NCBI RefSeq assembly: GCF_900156375.1
Contig: NZ_FTNK01000002.1
Location: 434,001 to 498,000, forward strand
Direction of reading: 5' to 3'
Length of the DNA stretch: 64,000 nucleotides
Origin: Paenibacillus macquariensis
GTDB lineage: Bacteria; Bacillota; Bacilli; Paenibacillales; Paenibacillaceae
The translations under genes were made by a program, and so were the position numbers. Numbering within the stretch: the stretch's first letter is position 1; each line of letters begins with the position of its first letter. Shown in pieces: positions 43,514 to 52,760 of the stretch. Under the pieces are notes generated by a model, which did no database searches, was not told where the DNA came from, and saw only the letters and a program-made list of their open reading frames with translations.

Positions 43514-44662
43514 ATGAAAAAAGCAATTCAATTTGGAGCAGGGAACATCGGGCGTGGTTTTATCGGTGCCCTTCTCTCCCAAGCATCTTACCATGTCGTA
43601 TTCGCAGATATTAATGAGCAAATGATAAATGAACTGAACGAGAAAAAAAGCTACCAGATCCATATTCTTGATCTGGAGCAAAGACAAGAAACGATCACTA
43701 ACGTTTCCGGTGTACTCTCGAATGGTCCAGATATAATAAATGAATTGGCTGAAGCAGATTTCGTAACTACTGCGGTAGGTCCAAATGTCCTTAAAATCAT
43801 TGCATCTACCATTGCAAAAGGTATCGAAGCGCGTAGAGAAGCGGGTAGAGGGATTCTTAATATCATTGCTTGTGAGAATATGGTCGGTGGAAGTAAGCAC
43901 TTGGAAGAACAGGTATACAGTCATCTATCTGAAGAGGGTAAATCGTATGCTAAAGACAATGTTGGGTTTGCTAACTGTTCAGTGGACCGAATTGTACCTC
44001 CTTATCAAGGTGATAACATTCTTGATGTTGGCGTTGAGTCCTTTTACGAGTGGATCGTTGAAGAACCTTCGCTTAAAGGTGAAGCACCTCAAATTCCAGG
44101 AATGAAGCTGACGGATAATCTGCTTGCTTATGTACAGCGTAAGTTATTTACTTTAAATACCGGTCATGCGATTACTGCTTATCTTGGTTATCTAGATGGT
44201 ATTGAAACGATTGAAGAAGCCATCAATAACGATTCCATACGAAAAGTGGTTCGACAAGCTATGGAAGAGAGTGGCGATGCGCTCATCAAGAAGCATGGTT
44301 TTGACAAAGAAGAACATTACAAATACATCGACAAAATTGAAAAACGTTTTAAGAATCCATATATTCGCGATGAAGTGATTCGTGTAGGTCGAGAACCTCT
44401 GCGTAAGCTGGGTCCAGCAGACCGCCTTGTAGGTCCCGCCAATATTGCCATTGACTATGGTTTACCACATGAAGCGCTTTTGAAAGGTATTGCAGCCGCA
44501 TTCCATTATGATAACTCACAAGACCTACAGTCCAAAGAGTTACAAGGGGAAATTGCAGAGAAAGGCATTGAAGCTGTTGTATCCTCTGTTACCGGATTTG
44601 CTGAGGGCAGCGAAGATTACCGTATCATCTGCGAGCAATATGCGAAGACTTCCAAAGTATAA
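43514..44662 (+). CDS. mtlD: Mannitol-1-phosphate 5-dehydrogenase
   Basis: A 382-residue polyol-specific long-chain dehydrogenase: FGAGNIGRGFIGALLSQ binds NAD, and the catalytic Lys is in RKLFTLNTGHAITAYLGY. It oxidises mannitol 1-phosphate to fructose 6-phosphate, completing the pathway begun by MtlA. It lies 39 bp after mtlA with a weak site (AAAGCAGG) and is followed by a terminator. Confidence 0.96.
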   Translation: MKKAIQFGAGNIGRGFIGALLSQASYHVVFADINEQMINELNEKKSYQIHILDLEQRQETITNVSGVLSNGPDIINELAEADFVTTAVGPNVLKIIASTIAKGIEARREAGRGILNIIACENMVGGSKHLEEQVYSHLSEEGKSYAKDNVGFANCSVDRIVPPYQGDNILDVGVESFYEWIVEEPSLKGEAPQIPGMKLTDNLLAYVQRKLFTLNTGHAITAYLGYLDGIETIEEAINNDSIRKVVRQAMEESGDALIKKHGFDKEEHYKYIDKIEKRFKNPYIRDEVIRVGREPLRKLGPADRLVGPANIAIDYGLPHEALLKGIAAAFHYDNSQDLQSKELQGEIAEKGIEAVVSSVTGFAEGSEDYRIICEQYAKTSKV

Positions 44663-44723
44663 ATTTATTACTCGAAACTAAGCATAATGTTAAAAAAACA
44701 CCATCCTTAGGAGATGGCGTTTC

Positions 44724-44765
44724 AGACTGTAGACAAACTAACTTAATCTAGTTTGCCTACAGTCT
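44724..44765. terminator. Terminator between mtlD and the AraC gene
   Basis: AGACTGTAGACAAACTA pairs with TAGTTTGCCTACAGTCT, followed by TCTTTG. A smaller hairpin ACACCATC/GATGGCGT lies just upstream. Confidence 0.75.
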
Positions 44766-44849
44766 TCTTTGTTTAATGCGGAATTCTATATTTCTCACCA
44801 TTTGACTAGCTAGAATGGTATTTTTTTCAACGAGATGCCTTATCAGCCT

Positions 44850-46040
44850 TCAGCTTTTGGCATTCTTCACATATTGAGATGGTGTCATCGACATATACTT
44901 TTTAAACACCCGGGTGAAGTAATTAAGATCGTTGAAACCGACCATAAATGCGATATCGGTAATAGATATCTTCCCTCTTTGCAAATGAAGCTTTGATTCT
45001 TCGACTCGCTTCTGATTGATATAATCCATCATCGTCATCTGAACTTCCTGCTTGAATTTGCGTGACAGATGCGAGGGGTTCACATGGATATCTGCAGCAA
45101 TATCTTGTAGCGTCAAAGGCTTTTCCAAGTTCAGATCTATATAGTTCACCGCATTTTTGACAATAACGCTATACTTTCGGGTAGAGTATGCCTGTACGGC
45201 TTCACAATATTCTTGTATGATTACAAAGTTTAATTTTTTGATGTTCGGCAAATTGGTAGCTCTTTCGATCGTTATCGAGAATCTCTCAGAAATCGTATCC
45301 AGGTAAACAGGATGTAAACCGCCCCTTTCTGCAGCAACTCTGCACAACGTATTTAGGGTAATAAGTAAGTTTTTGGCCGAACGAATAGGGCTTTCTGGAA
45401 TCCGATCAGAAACATTCGAGAAGCTGTTCCCTTCATTGAGTATTTTGGCTAACTCAACTTTATCTCCTCTCGCAATGGCCTCCATCAATCTCCTCTCAAA
45501 TTCATATCTGAACTCGATTGTTGTTTGACTTTCCGCAATCTTGGTGTCTTGTTGTAATTTATCGAGAACGGGCTTAACAATTTCTGGTGTTATGATTTGG
45601 GAATCGGTATGCGGATGTAGACATAAATTAACGATCAATTCTCCTAGACTATTTGAATCATTGCTGCTAATGACAGATAAAGAGCGATAGAACTCTTGAA
45701 GCTGCTTGCGTTCACTGACAGGTAGGTTGTTTCTCGCAATGATATCACTGATGAAATCCGTATCAGGAATACTGGAAAGAAAGGGACCGGTGAGGACGAA
45801 CCCACAATAAGTCTGATTTCTCCTTACACCAACGACGATATATTCTAGTCCAAATGTATTTATATAGTACAAGAAGTTGTTCGGCTTCGCTGTCTGCAGG
45901 GCCTCGTTGATCGATGAATATACATGGTCTGATTGTTGCAGGGCGGGAGGCATGTGATGATCCACCAATTGCAACATGATGCGATCTTGCTTATCCACAA
46001 ATCTTGTATCCATTCTCGTATACGTATGCAGCAATTGCAC
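44850..46040 (-). CDS. AraC family transcriptional regulator
   Basis: A regulator of about 396 residues. The N-terminal 280 residues are a Paenibacillus-type sensory region (FGLEYIVVGVRRNQTYCGFV), and the C-terminal 100 an AraC DNA-binding domain: LTLQDIAADIHVNPSHLSRK and ITDIAFMVGFNDLNYFTRVF. It is divergent from the GH2/GPH genes and probably controls them. The GTG at 46040 lacks a Shine-Dalgarno. The frame is open to a CTG at 46082, 10 bases after GAGAGG, which would add ELEFDWRHFNKT and may be the real start. Confidence 0.88.
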   Translation of the reverse strand: MQLLHTYTRMDTRFVDKQDRIMLQLVDHHMPPALQQSDHVYSSINEALQTAKPNNFLYYINTFGLEYIVVGVRRNQTYCGFVLTGPFLSSIPDTDFISDIIARNNLPVSERKQLQEFYRSLSVISSNDSNSLGELIVNLCLHPHTDSQIITPEIVKPVLDKLQQDTKIAESQTTIEFRYEFERRLMEAIARGDKVELAKILNEGNSFSNVSDRIPESPIRSAKNLLITLNTLCRVAAERGGLHPVYLDTISERFSITIERATNLPNIKKLNFVIIQEYCEAVQAYSTRKYSVIVKNAVNYIDLNLEKPLTLQDIAADIHVNPSHLSRKFKQEVQMTMMDYINQKRVEESKLHLQRGKISITDIAFMVGFNDLNYFTRVFKKYMSMTPSQYVKNAKS

Positions 46041-46185
46041 TGTTTTGTTGAAATGGCGCCAATCAAATTCTAACTCTTCCAGCGGTGATCATCCTCTCTA
46101 TTACTATTTATGGAAAAAGCAATATTTGTGCTAGTGTAATCAATATTGTGCGATCTTGCAACTGAAATATCAATTATAATTGGTT

Positions 46186-46199
46186 TGTAAGCGATTACA
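46186..46199. promoter_or_regulatory. Catabolite-responsive element (cre)
   Basis: TGTAAGCGATTACA fits the CcpA consensus TGWAANCGNTNWCA at every position. It lies 42 bp before the GH2 start, so repression by preferred sugars is likely. Confidence 0.85.
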
Positions 46200-46240
46200 A
46201 ATATTTAAAAATAACACTTAAGAAAGAAGGACTCTTACTC

Positions 46241-48535
46241 ATGAGAAAGAAAATCCAGATGAATTATTCATGGAAGTTTAGCAAGCAAGCAGATATAAGC
46301 GCTATGGAAAGAACACATAATGACAGCAGTTGGGAAGCAATAACTCTTCCACACACTTGGAACGCCATCGATGGTGCTAATGGATTTGATTTCTATAAAG
46401 GCGCTTGCTGGTATCGTAAATCATTTGTACTCGATCCTATTGCCAAAGGAAACCGCGTATTCATAGAATTTGAAGGCTCAAACAGCATTACGGATGTGTA
46501 TATCAACGGTCAGCATTTGGGACAACATCGTGGTGGATATTCCACATTCCGCTTTGACATGACCGATGCTATCGAATACGGCACAGAGAACACGTTAAGT
46601 GTTCAGGTCGATAACACTGTGGTCGATGATGTATATCCTCAGATGGCGGATTTCACGTTCTTCGGCGGGATCTACCGTAATGTCAACCTGATTATTGCGA
46701 ATCCTGTTCATTTTGACTTGATGGATTATGGCTCCACAGGTGTATATGTCATTCAAGACGACGTGAGTCATGAGAAGGCTGCGCTTACGATTAAATCGAA
46801 GCTAACGAATGATGAGGAAGATAAGAAGGTCAGACTATGGGCAGATATTCTCGATGCAGACGGTCGAACTGTTGCTTATGCAGCGAAAGAAGTGGTGCTG
46901 ACAGCAGGGGAAACGCAAGAGGTAGAACTACCCGTTATTATTCAAAACCCTACGCTATGGAATGGCATGCAAAATGCCTATATGTATAAGGTGAATATAT
47001 CTTTAAATAGCTTTAACGATACCATCGATGAACTCTCCATCCCATTCGGAGTCCGCTTTTTCGAAGTGGATGCGGATAAAGGCTTCTTCTTAAACGGTGA
47101 GCATCTTGATCTCCATGGTGTGTCCCGTCACCAAGATCGTAAAGATATGGGGTGGGCTATTACACCTAAAGAACATGAAGAAGATATGGCCTTAATAAAA
47201 GAAGTTGGCGCCACATCGATTCGTCTGGCACATTATCAGCATGACCAGTACTTCTACGATCTATGTGATCAAGAAGGCATGGTGATCTGGGCTGAAATTC
47301 CGTTTATTTCAGTGATGTCCAAGACCGAATTGGAAGGTATCAATGCCAAGCAGCAGATGATTGAATTGATCAGACAAAATTTCAATCATCCATCCATTAT
47401 GTTCTGGGGTATCCAAAATGAAATTCAAATCGGTGGAGAGACGCCAGCACTTCGAAAGCTTGTTAGCGAATTGAATGCATTAACTAAGCAGGAAGACCCT
47501 ACACGATTAACAACGATGGCCAACGTAATGTTCGTTGAAGATGACGACGACTATAACAAAGTTACGGATGTTATTGGCTATAACAAATATTATGGTTGGT
47601 ACAATGGTAAAGCCGAAGATTTCGCAGATTGGCTTGATGGTTTCCACCAAACGAACCCAACGGCGAAATTATGCATCTCCGAATACGGTGCAGAGGGCAT
47701 TTTACAATATCACAACAATCAGCCTGCGGTTAAAGATTACACAGAAGAGTATCATGCGCTTTACCATGAAATCGTGTGGAATATCTTCGCGAAGAGACCT
47801 TTCCTTTGGGCAACATATGTATGGAATATGTTTGATTTCGGCGCAAATATTCGTGATGAAGGCGGCGTGTTGGGCAGAAACAACAAAGGTCTAATCACCT
47901 ACGATAGGAAGATCAAGAAGGATGCCTTCTATATGTATAAAGCGAATTGGTCCAATGAGAAGTTTGTACATATTACGAGCAAACGCTACATCGATCGAGC
48001 GGATGAGGCTATCCAGGTAAAAGTGTACTCCAATTGCGATAACGTTACCCTCTATGCGAATGGCGTAGAACTTGCGACTTCTAGTAGTGAAAATCATATT
48101 TTCACCTTTGAAAACGTGGCTTTATTGAAAGGATTCAATGCTATCAAAGTAGTCTCACAGCAAGATGGACAGACTTACGAGGATACGGCGCACTTCAATC
48201 AAGTAGCGGAAGCTAATCCAAGCTATACGGCACCGGTAGAAGAGGGCGGTATCGTCAAGAACTGGTTCCAGGTTCCGGTTCTAGAAGATGTCAAGATTGA
48301 ACCCCTTATCATTACAGACGATGTGTATTCCACTCGTTGCACGTTGGGTGCAATTATGGAGAATGACGCTGCCCGCGCTGTGCTTGAGAGCTATTTAGGC
48401 AATCTTTCCGAGAATCCGATGTTTGGAATGGCCAGTGGGATGAAAGTGGATACGCTAGCATCGCTAGCATCTGATATCTTCAATGAAAAGCTCATTTACA
48501 TCTTAAATAAAGAACTTACACAGATTGGTAAATGA
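46241..48535 (+). CDS. Glycoside hydrolase family 2 protein (beta-galactosidase-like)
   Basis: A 764-residue GH2 enzyme without signal peptide: sugar-binding domain (ITLPHTWNAIDGANGFDFYK; QHLGQHRGGYSTFRFDMTD), an immunoglobulin-like middle and a TIM barrel from about residue 280. The acid/base is the Glu of FWGIQNEIQIG and the nucleophile the Glu of CISEYGAEG. Beta-galactosidase or beta-glucuronidase activity both fit. The neighbouring GPH symporter suggests an imported disaccharide or glycoside as substrate. AAAGGA precedes the ATG. Confidence 0.92.
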   Translation: MRKKIQMNYSWKFSKQADISAMERTHNDSSWEAITLPHTWNAIDGANGFDFYKGACWYRKSFVLDPIAKGNRVFIEFEGSNSITDVYINGQHLGQHRGGYSTFRFDMTDAIEYGTENTLSVQVDNTVVDDVYPQMADFTFFGGIYRNVNLIIANPVHFDLMDYGSTGVYVIQDDVSHEKAALTIKSKLTNDEEDKKVRLWADILDADGRTVAYAAKEVVLTAGETQEVELPVIIQNPTLWNGMQNAYMYKVNISLNSFNDTIDELSIPFGVRFFEVDADKGFFLNGEHLDLHGVSRHQDRKDMGWAITPKEHEEDMALIKEVGATSIRLAHYQHDQYFYDLCDQEGMVIWAEIPFISVMSKTELEGINAKQQMIELIRQNFNHPSIMFWGIQNEIQIGGETPALRKLVSELNALTKQEDPTRLTTMANVMFVEDDDDYNKVTDVIGYNKYYGWYNGKAEDFADWLDGFHQTNPTAKLCISEYGAEGILQYHNNQPAVKDYTEEYHALYHEIVWNIFAKRPFLWATYVWNMFDFGANIRDEGGVLGRNNKGLITYDRKIKKDAFYMYKANWSNEKFVHITSKRYIDRADEAIQVKVYSNCDNVTLYANGVELATSSSENHIFTFENVALLKGFNAIKVVSQQDGQTYEDTAHFNQVAEANPSYTAPVEEGGIVKNWFQVPVLEDVKIEPLIITDDVYSTRCTLGAIMENDAARAVLESYLGNLSENPMFGMASGMKVDTLASLASDIFNEKLIYILNKELTQIGK

Positions 48536-48554
48536 TAGAGAGGAAGATTAATAT

Positions 48555-49967
48555 ATGAGTTCTGTGACCGATTTCCAGACTACGCAACCAGAAGTTAGAT
48601 CAAAGGAATTTAGAAAATTTGGGATACGAGATAAAATAGGTTATTTGTGTGGGGATTTAGGTAACGACTTCTTTTTTCTTATCGTTAGCTCATTCTTAAT
48701 GGTTTATTACACTGATATTTTTCATATCAGTGCCGCTTCGGTAGGGATTCTCTTCTTAGTTGCGCGTGTTTGGGATGCGGTCGCAGATGTGACATGGGGT
48801 AGATTCATTGATACGAGGAAGGCAAGTCGGCATGGGAAATTCAAGCCATGGATTCTCAGAATGTCCTTCCCGCTTGTTTTTTTCGGTATCTTAATGTTCG
48901 TGCAAATTCCCGGGATGTCCAACGGATTCTATCTGGTCTATGCGTTCATTACCTATATTCTATGGGGAACCTTATATAGCACGGTCAATATTCCTTACGG
49001 CTCCATGGCTTCTTCCATCACGAGTGATCCAGTTGAGCGTACGACGTTATCTACCTTTAGAACGATGGGAGGGGTGATTGCGGGGTTACTTGTTAACGTC
49101 TTGGGACCATTGATTCTGTTCGTTGACAACAAAGCAGATGCCAATCACTTCATGATGGGAGCGATTGTGTTCGGAATTCTTTCTCTCTCTAGTTATATTG
49201 CCTGCTACAAAATGTCAACGGAGCGACTTATCGCATCTGATTCACAAGAAAACAAAACAAACTTTAAGCTGACCTTGAAAGGCTTGCTGAAAAATAAACC
49301 GCTGATCGCCATGCTAATCGTTTCGCTCGGTTCCATGATGCTCACCATGCTTTCAGGCGCGGTTAACGTGTATTTGTACAAAGACTACTTTGGAAGCGCT
49401 TCATTACTAAGTGTCGTCGGACTTATTCAAATTTCAGCGATGATTATTGCGATTCCGATGGCTAAGCCTTTGGTAGCTAAATTCGGAAAGAAGGAAGTCG
49501 CGGCTGTGGGCATGCTTCTGGCTGCCATTGTTTATTTGAGCTTAGCCTTCATTCCAGATTTAACAGCTATTCAATTCATTGCCATCTCCACGATTGGCAC
49601 CTTTGGAGTCGGCTTCTTCAATCTCGTCGTGTGGGCCTTTGTTACGGATGTCATCGATTACCATGAATTTCTAACGGGTCTTCGGGAAGATGGGACAGTC
49701 TACGCTGTATACTCATTTGCTCGAAAGTTGGGCCAGGCGATTGCAGGTGGTATTGGCGGATTTGCCATTGCAGTCATTGGCTACAATTCGGTGAATACCG
49801 TTCAAACGGAAGAAACATTGCATGGCTTATATCGTTTAAGCACATTAGTGCCCGGCCTCGTGTACCTTATAATTCTCGCACTATTGGTCTTTGTCTATCC
49901 GTTGAATAAAAAACGTACGTTGCAGCTCTCAGCTGACTTGGTAAGCAAGCGTAACGAAGGCAAATAA
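48555..49967 (+). CDS. GPH family sugar:cation symporter
   Basis: A 470-residue, twelve-helix transporter of the glycoside-pentoside-hexuronide family: KIGYLCGDLGNDFFFLIVSS, WDAVADVTWGRFIDTRKASR and FVTDVIDYHEFLTGLREDGT are hallmark segments. It presumably imports the substrate of the GH2 enzyme with Na+ or H+. GAGAGGA lies upstream; the gap to the GH2 gene is 19 bp. Part of its 3' half is duplicated as a fragment about 1.4 kb downstream. Confidence 0.93.
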   Translation: MSSVTDFQTTQPEVRSKEFRKFGIRDKIGYLCGDLGNDFFFLIVSSFLMVYYTDIFHISAASVGILFLVARVWDAVADVTWGRFIDTRKASRHGKFKPWILRMSFPLVFFGILMFVQIPGMSNGFYLVYAFITYILWGTLYSTVNIPYGSMASSITSDPVERTTLSTFRTMGGVIAGLLVNVLGPLILFVDNKADANHFMMGAIVFGILSLSSYIACYKMSTERLIASDSQENKTNFKLTLKGLLKNKPLIAMLIVSLGSMMLTMLSGAVNVYLYKDYFGSASLLSVVGLIQISAMIIAIPMAKPLVAKFGKKEVAAVGMLLAAIVYLSLAFIPDLTAIQFIAISTIGTFGVGFFNLVVWAFVTDVIDYHEFLTGLREDGTVYAVYSFARKLGQAIAGGIGGFAIAVIGYNSVNTVQTEETLHGLYRLSTLVPGLVYLIILALLVFVYPLNKKRTLQLSADLVSKRNEGK

Positions 49968-49978
49968 GCAGAAACAAA

Positions 49979-50025
49979 ATGCCCTGCATGTAAGCGCTTC
50001 TAATGAAGCGTAACTTGCAGGGCAT
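49979..50025 (+). terminator. Terminator of the GH2-symporter operon
   Basis: ATGCCCTGCA pairs with TGCAGGGCAT, with an inner AAGCGCTTC/GAAGCG pairing. Confidence 0.75.
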
Positions 50026-50095
50026 TTGTGTGGGGGCAACGTTCAATCTTTACACCTGTACATCTGAATCGAGGCGATCTCCATATTACTGAAAC

Positions 50096-50125
50096 AAAAA
50101 AACACCTCTTAATAGAAGAGGTGTT
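50096..50125 (-). terminator. Terminator of FMN reductase copy A
   Basis: On the minus strand AACACCTCTT pairs with AAGAGGTGTT, followed by a T run. The same element is found after copy B. Confidence 0.8.
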
Positions 50126-50136
50126 GGAATTTAATA

Positions 50137-50676
50137 TTAACGCAACGTTTTCAATGCACCGCTCCAAGCAAGTACTTGATCAAGCATGCCGTTTACATTG
50201 GTAAGATGCATATCTGCCGGTTTGAACACAGTTCCGTTCTCGAAATCAGTGAATAGGGACAAGGCTGGATGAACACGAACGTCCGCTACGGACAATTCAC
50301 CCAGGATACCGCGTAGATGTTCAGCTGCACGAGCGCCACCTACAGAACCATAACTTACGATACCTGCTGCTTTATTGTTCCAAGCATCACGTGCATAATC
50401 AAGTGCATTTTTCAATGACGCTGTTATGCTGTGATTGTATTCAGAAACGATAAATACGAACCCATCCAAGCTAGCAAGCTTTGTATTCCATGCTGTTGCT
50501 TGTTCTGTAGCATCCGCTTCCCCTAATAGTGGAAGTTTAAAGTCGGCAATATCTACGATTTCATAGTTCGCATCACCACGTTGATCAGCGACACGTTTTA
50601 CCCATTCTCCGACTTGTGGACTTACACGACCTTGACGAGTACTTCCTAAGATAATTCCGATATTTAATTTTGACAT
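50137..50676 (-). CDS. NADPH-dependent FMN reductase/azoreductase-like (copy A)
   Basis: A 179-residue flavodoxin-like reductase: IGIILGSTRQGRVSPQVGEW (FMN phosphate loop), FVFIVSEYNHSITASLKNAL and YGSVGGARAAEHLRGIL. It is identical to copy B apart from Asp/Glu at position 46. I start at 50676 (AAGGAGG upstream); the frame continues to 50745 without support. Reductases of this type act on flavins, quinones or azo compounds and are often induced by electrophiles. Confidence 0.92.
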   Translation of the reverse strand: MSKLNIGIILGSTRQGRVSPQVGEWVKRVADQRGDANYEIVDIADFKLPLLGEADATEQATAWNTKLASLDGFVFIVSEYNHSITASLKNALDYARDAWNNKAAGIVSYGSVGGARAAEHLRGILGELSVADVRVHPALSLFTDFENGTVFKPADMHLTNVNGMLDQVLAWSGALKTLR

Positions 50677-50836
50677 TGTTGTTTCCTCCTTAGTAGTTGT
50701 ACTTCCAAATATTTTCCCCCAAAAACCCATTAACCACACCACCAATTAAATTTATAAAGCTTAATACTATATTTAAACAATTAATATAAGTCGTATTCTT
50801 AGATGACTCTATTTGAAGTATCTTTGACTTGAGATA

Positions 50837-50865
50837 ATCATAATCAAATTAATGAGTTTTGTCAA
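50837..50865 (-). promoter_or_regulatory. Promoter of FMN reductase copy A
   Basis: On the minus strand TTGACA (50865-50860), 17-bp spacer, TATGAT (50842-50837). An AACTA/TAGTT repeat (about 50867-50881) upstream of the -35 is partly conserved before copy B and could bind a MarR/HxlR-type regulator. Confidence 0.7.
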
Positions 50866-50904
50866 GTAACTATCATTTAGTTAGTTTTATTGCAGAGTAA
50901 CATA

Positions 50905-51039
50905 GTAGCTAATTTCGGAAAGATGGAAGTCGCGGCTGTGGGCATGCTTCTGGCTGCGATTGTTTATTTGGGCTTAGCCTTTGTTACTGATGTCATCGAC
51001 TAAGATGAATTTTTAACGGGCATTTGTGTGCAACCGTTG
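50905..51039 (+). pseudogene. Fragment of the GPH symporter gene
   Basis: The segment matches the 3' half of the symporter gene (GGAAGTCGCGGCTGTGGGCA, then TGCTTCTGGCTGC and GATGTCATCGA) with an internal deletion, and ends in GGGCATTTGTGTG, which belongs to the terminator of that operon. It is the left part of a decayed duplication. The rest of 50677-51158 has only the promoter of copy A. Confidence 0.85.
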
Positions 51040-51158
51040 TAGTCCGTCTCCTCGGTGCTCATATAACTGATGATGTATAGAAGAAAAGGTTGGTAAGCAA
51101 AATAGAAGTATTATTCGTCGTTTTAAGCACGACTCAAACATTTAAGCGGGGTGGAAGA

Positions 51159-51773
51159 ATGGATGATATACAATGTGACGTCTCTCCAATGCAAGTTGAA
51201 GTGAAGAATAGACTTCTACAATTAAGCTTATCCATCGATGCATTGATCCACGGATTAGAACACGAAGCTGGTAACTGTTTGTTGAACGAGTTCCATAATA
51301 TGAAAGAACAATTTGTAGATACGGAATCGCTTGCCTCAACCTTTTATTTGAAATGTTTTCTCGCCCCTTATACAGCTAGATACGATGAGTTATCTCAAGC
51401 GATTACCCACTTATCACAACAGCGTCATGGAGCACTTATTGTAGTAGAAAGATCAGATGACATCGATAATTTTATTACGCCGGGCGTAATGATTTCTGCG
51501 ACGTTGACATATTCGTTGCTAGAATCCATTTTCACTCCTGGTGGCCCTCTACATGATGGCGCAGTCCTAATACAAGGCGACAAAATTATTTCTGCAGCAA
51601 ACGTTTTGCCTTTAACTCAGAGGGAGACTGAACAGAAGAAACTGGGAACGAGACATCGAGCAGGACTTGGTTTATCTGAAATATGCGATGCGCTTGTCAT
51701 TATCGTATCGGAAGAAACAGGACAAGCATCGTTTAGTTTGAAAGGGAATCTATACCCGTTTTCTCCAATGTGA
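51159..51773 (+). CDS. cdaS: Diadenylate cyclase CdaS (sporulation type)
   Basis: A 204-residue protein: an N-terminal two-helix regulatory part (about 10-85, as in YojJ) and a DAC domain with LHDGAVLI (DGA motif, D133) and GTRHRAGLGLSE (RHR motif, 165-167). It makes c-di-AMP from two ATP. Length and N-terminus match Bacillus CdaS, which is used in sporulation and germination. The start at 51159 has GGGTGGAAG upstream. It lies between the two reductase copies, an unusual place. Confidence 0.92.
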   Translation: MDDIQCDVSPMQVEVKNRLLQLSLSIDALIHGLEHEAGNCLLNEFHNMKEQFVDTESLASTFYLKCFLAPYTARYDELSQAITHLSQQRHGALIVVERSDDIDNFITPGVMISATLTYSLLESIFTPGGPLHDGAVLIQGDKIISAANVLPLTQRETEQKKLGTRHRAGLGLSEICDALVIIVSEETGQASFSLKGNLYPFSPM

Positions 51774-51847
51774 TGATTTGTATATTGAATTAATATATTG
51801 TTAGATGAATTGTTTCGAGTTAGAGGAGAAGTAACCTTTTTTGAAAT

Positions 51848-51876
51848 AAAAAAACACCTCTTATGAAAGAGGTGTT
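51848..51876 (-). terminator. Terminator of FMN reductase copy B
   Basis: AACACCTCTT/AAGAGGTGTT stem with an A run on the + strand, matching the element after copy A. Confidence 0.8.
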
Positions 51877-51888
51877 GGGAGATTGCTA

Positions 51889-52428
51889 TTAACGCAACGT
51901 TTTTAATGCACCGCTCCAAGCAAGTACTTGATCAAGCATGCCGTTTACATTGGTAAGATGCATATCTGCCGGTTTGAACACAGTTCCGTTCTCGAAATCA
52001 GTGAATAGGGACAAGGCTGGATGAACACGAACGTCCGCTACGGACAATTCACCCAAGATACCGCGTAGATGTTCAGCTGCACGAGCGCCACCTACAGAAC
52101 CATAACTTACGATACCTGCTGCTTTATTGTTCCAAGCATCACGTGCATAATCAAGTGCATTTTTCAATGACGCTGTTATGCTGTGGTTGTATTCTGAGAC
52201 GATAAATACGAACCCATCCAAGCTAGCAAGCTTTGTATTCCATGCTGTTGCTTGTTCTGTAGCATCCGCTTCCCCTAATAGTGGAAGTTTAAATTCCGCA
52301 ATATCTACTATTTCATAGTTCGCATCGCCACGTTGATCAGCGACACGTTTTACCCATTCTCCCACTTGTGGACTTACACGACCTTGACGAGTACTTCCCA
52401 AGATAATTCCGATATTTAATTTTGACAT
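51889..52428 (-). CDS. NADPH-dependent FMN reductase/azoreductase-like (copy B)
   Basis: A 179-residue duplicate of copy A with one visible amino-acid difference (DIAEFKL instead of DIADFKL) and a few silent changes. AGGAGG precedes the ATG. Because the genes are nearly identical while the flanks have diverged, either the duplication is recent or gene conversion keeps them alike. Confidence 0.92.
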   Translation of the reverse strand: MSKLNIGIILGSTRQGRVSPQVGEWVKRVADQRGDANYEIVDIAEFKLPLLGEADATEQATAWNTKLASLDGFVFIVSEYNHSITASLKNALDYARDAWNNKAAGIVSYGSVGGARAAEHLRGILGELSVADVRVHPALSLFTDFENGTVFKPADMHLTNVNGMLDQVLAWSGALKTLR

Positions 52429-52578
52429 GTTATTTCCTCCTCAGTAGTTGTTTTACCAAATATTCCCCACAAAAACTCATGAACTAGACCACCAATAAAA
52501 TCTATAAGGCATAAATATATTGCAAATAAAAATGTTTCTCTAGGGTGTCATTTTTTACAGTATCTTCTATTTGAGATA

Positions 52579-52607
52579 ATAATACTGAATCGTATGTATA
52601 TTGTCAA
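52579..52607 (-). promoter_or_regulatory. Promoter of FMN reductase copy B
   Basis: On the minus strand TTGACA (52607-52602), 17-bp spacer, TATTAT (52584-52579), arranged as at copy A. Confidence 0.75.
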
Positions 52608-52697
52608 GTAACTTTAATATTGTTAGTTAATGTTTAATTGTGAAGATTGTACACAACAACTTATCCATCATTAATATGATCAAAAAAAGTTTCTCCA

Positions 52698-52726
52698 TTG
52701 AGTTTTTACTTAATCCTGCTTATAAT
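52698..52726 (+). promoter_or_regulatory. Promoter of the ABC-F gene
   Basis: TTGAGT (52698-52703), 17-bp spacer, TATAAT (52721-52726), 35 bp before the start codon. Confidence 0.75.
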
Positions 52727-52760
52727 ATAACGATAAAATATATGAAAAAGGTGTCTATAC

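Noticed and set aside
43493..43924. Minus-strand frame across mtlD
   Set aside because: It is antisense to the conserved NAD-binding region of mtlD and has no start signals.
50677..50745. Longer start for FMN reductase copy A
   Set aside because: Copy B lacks the extension, and AAGGAGG is placed for the ATG at 50676.
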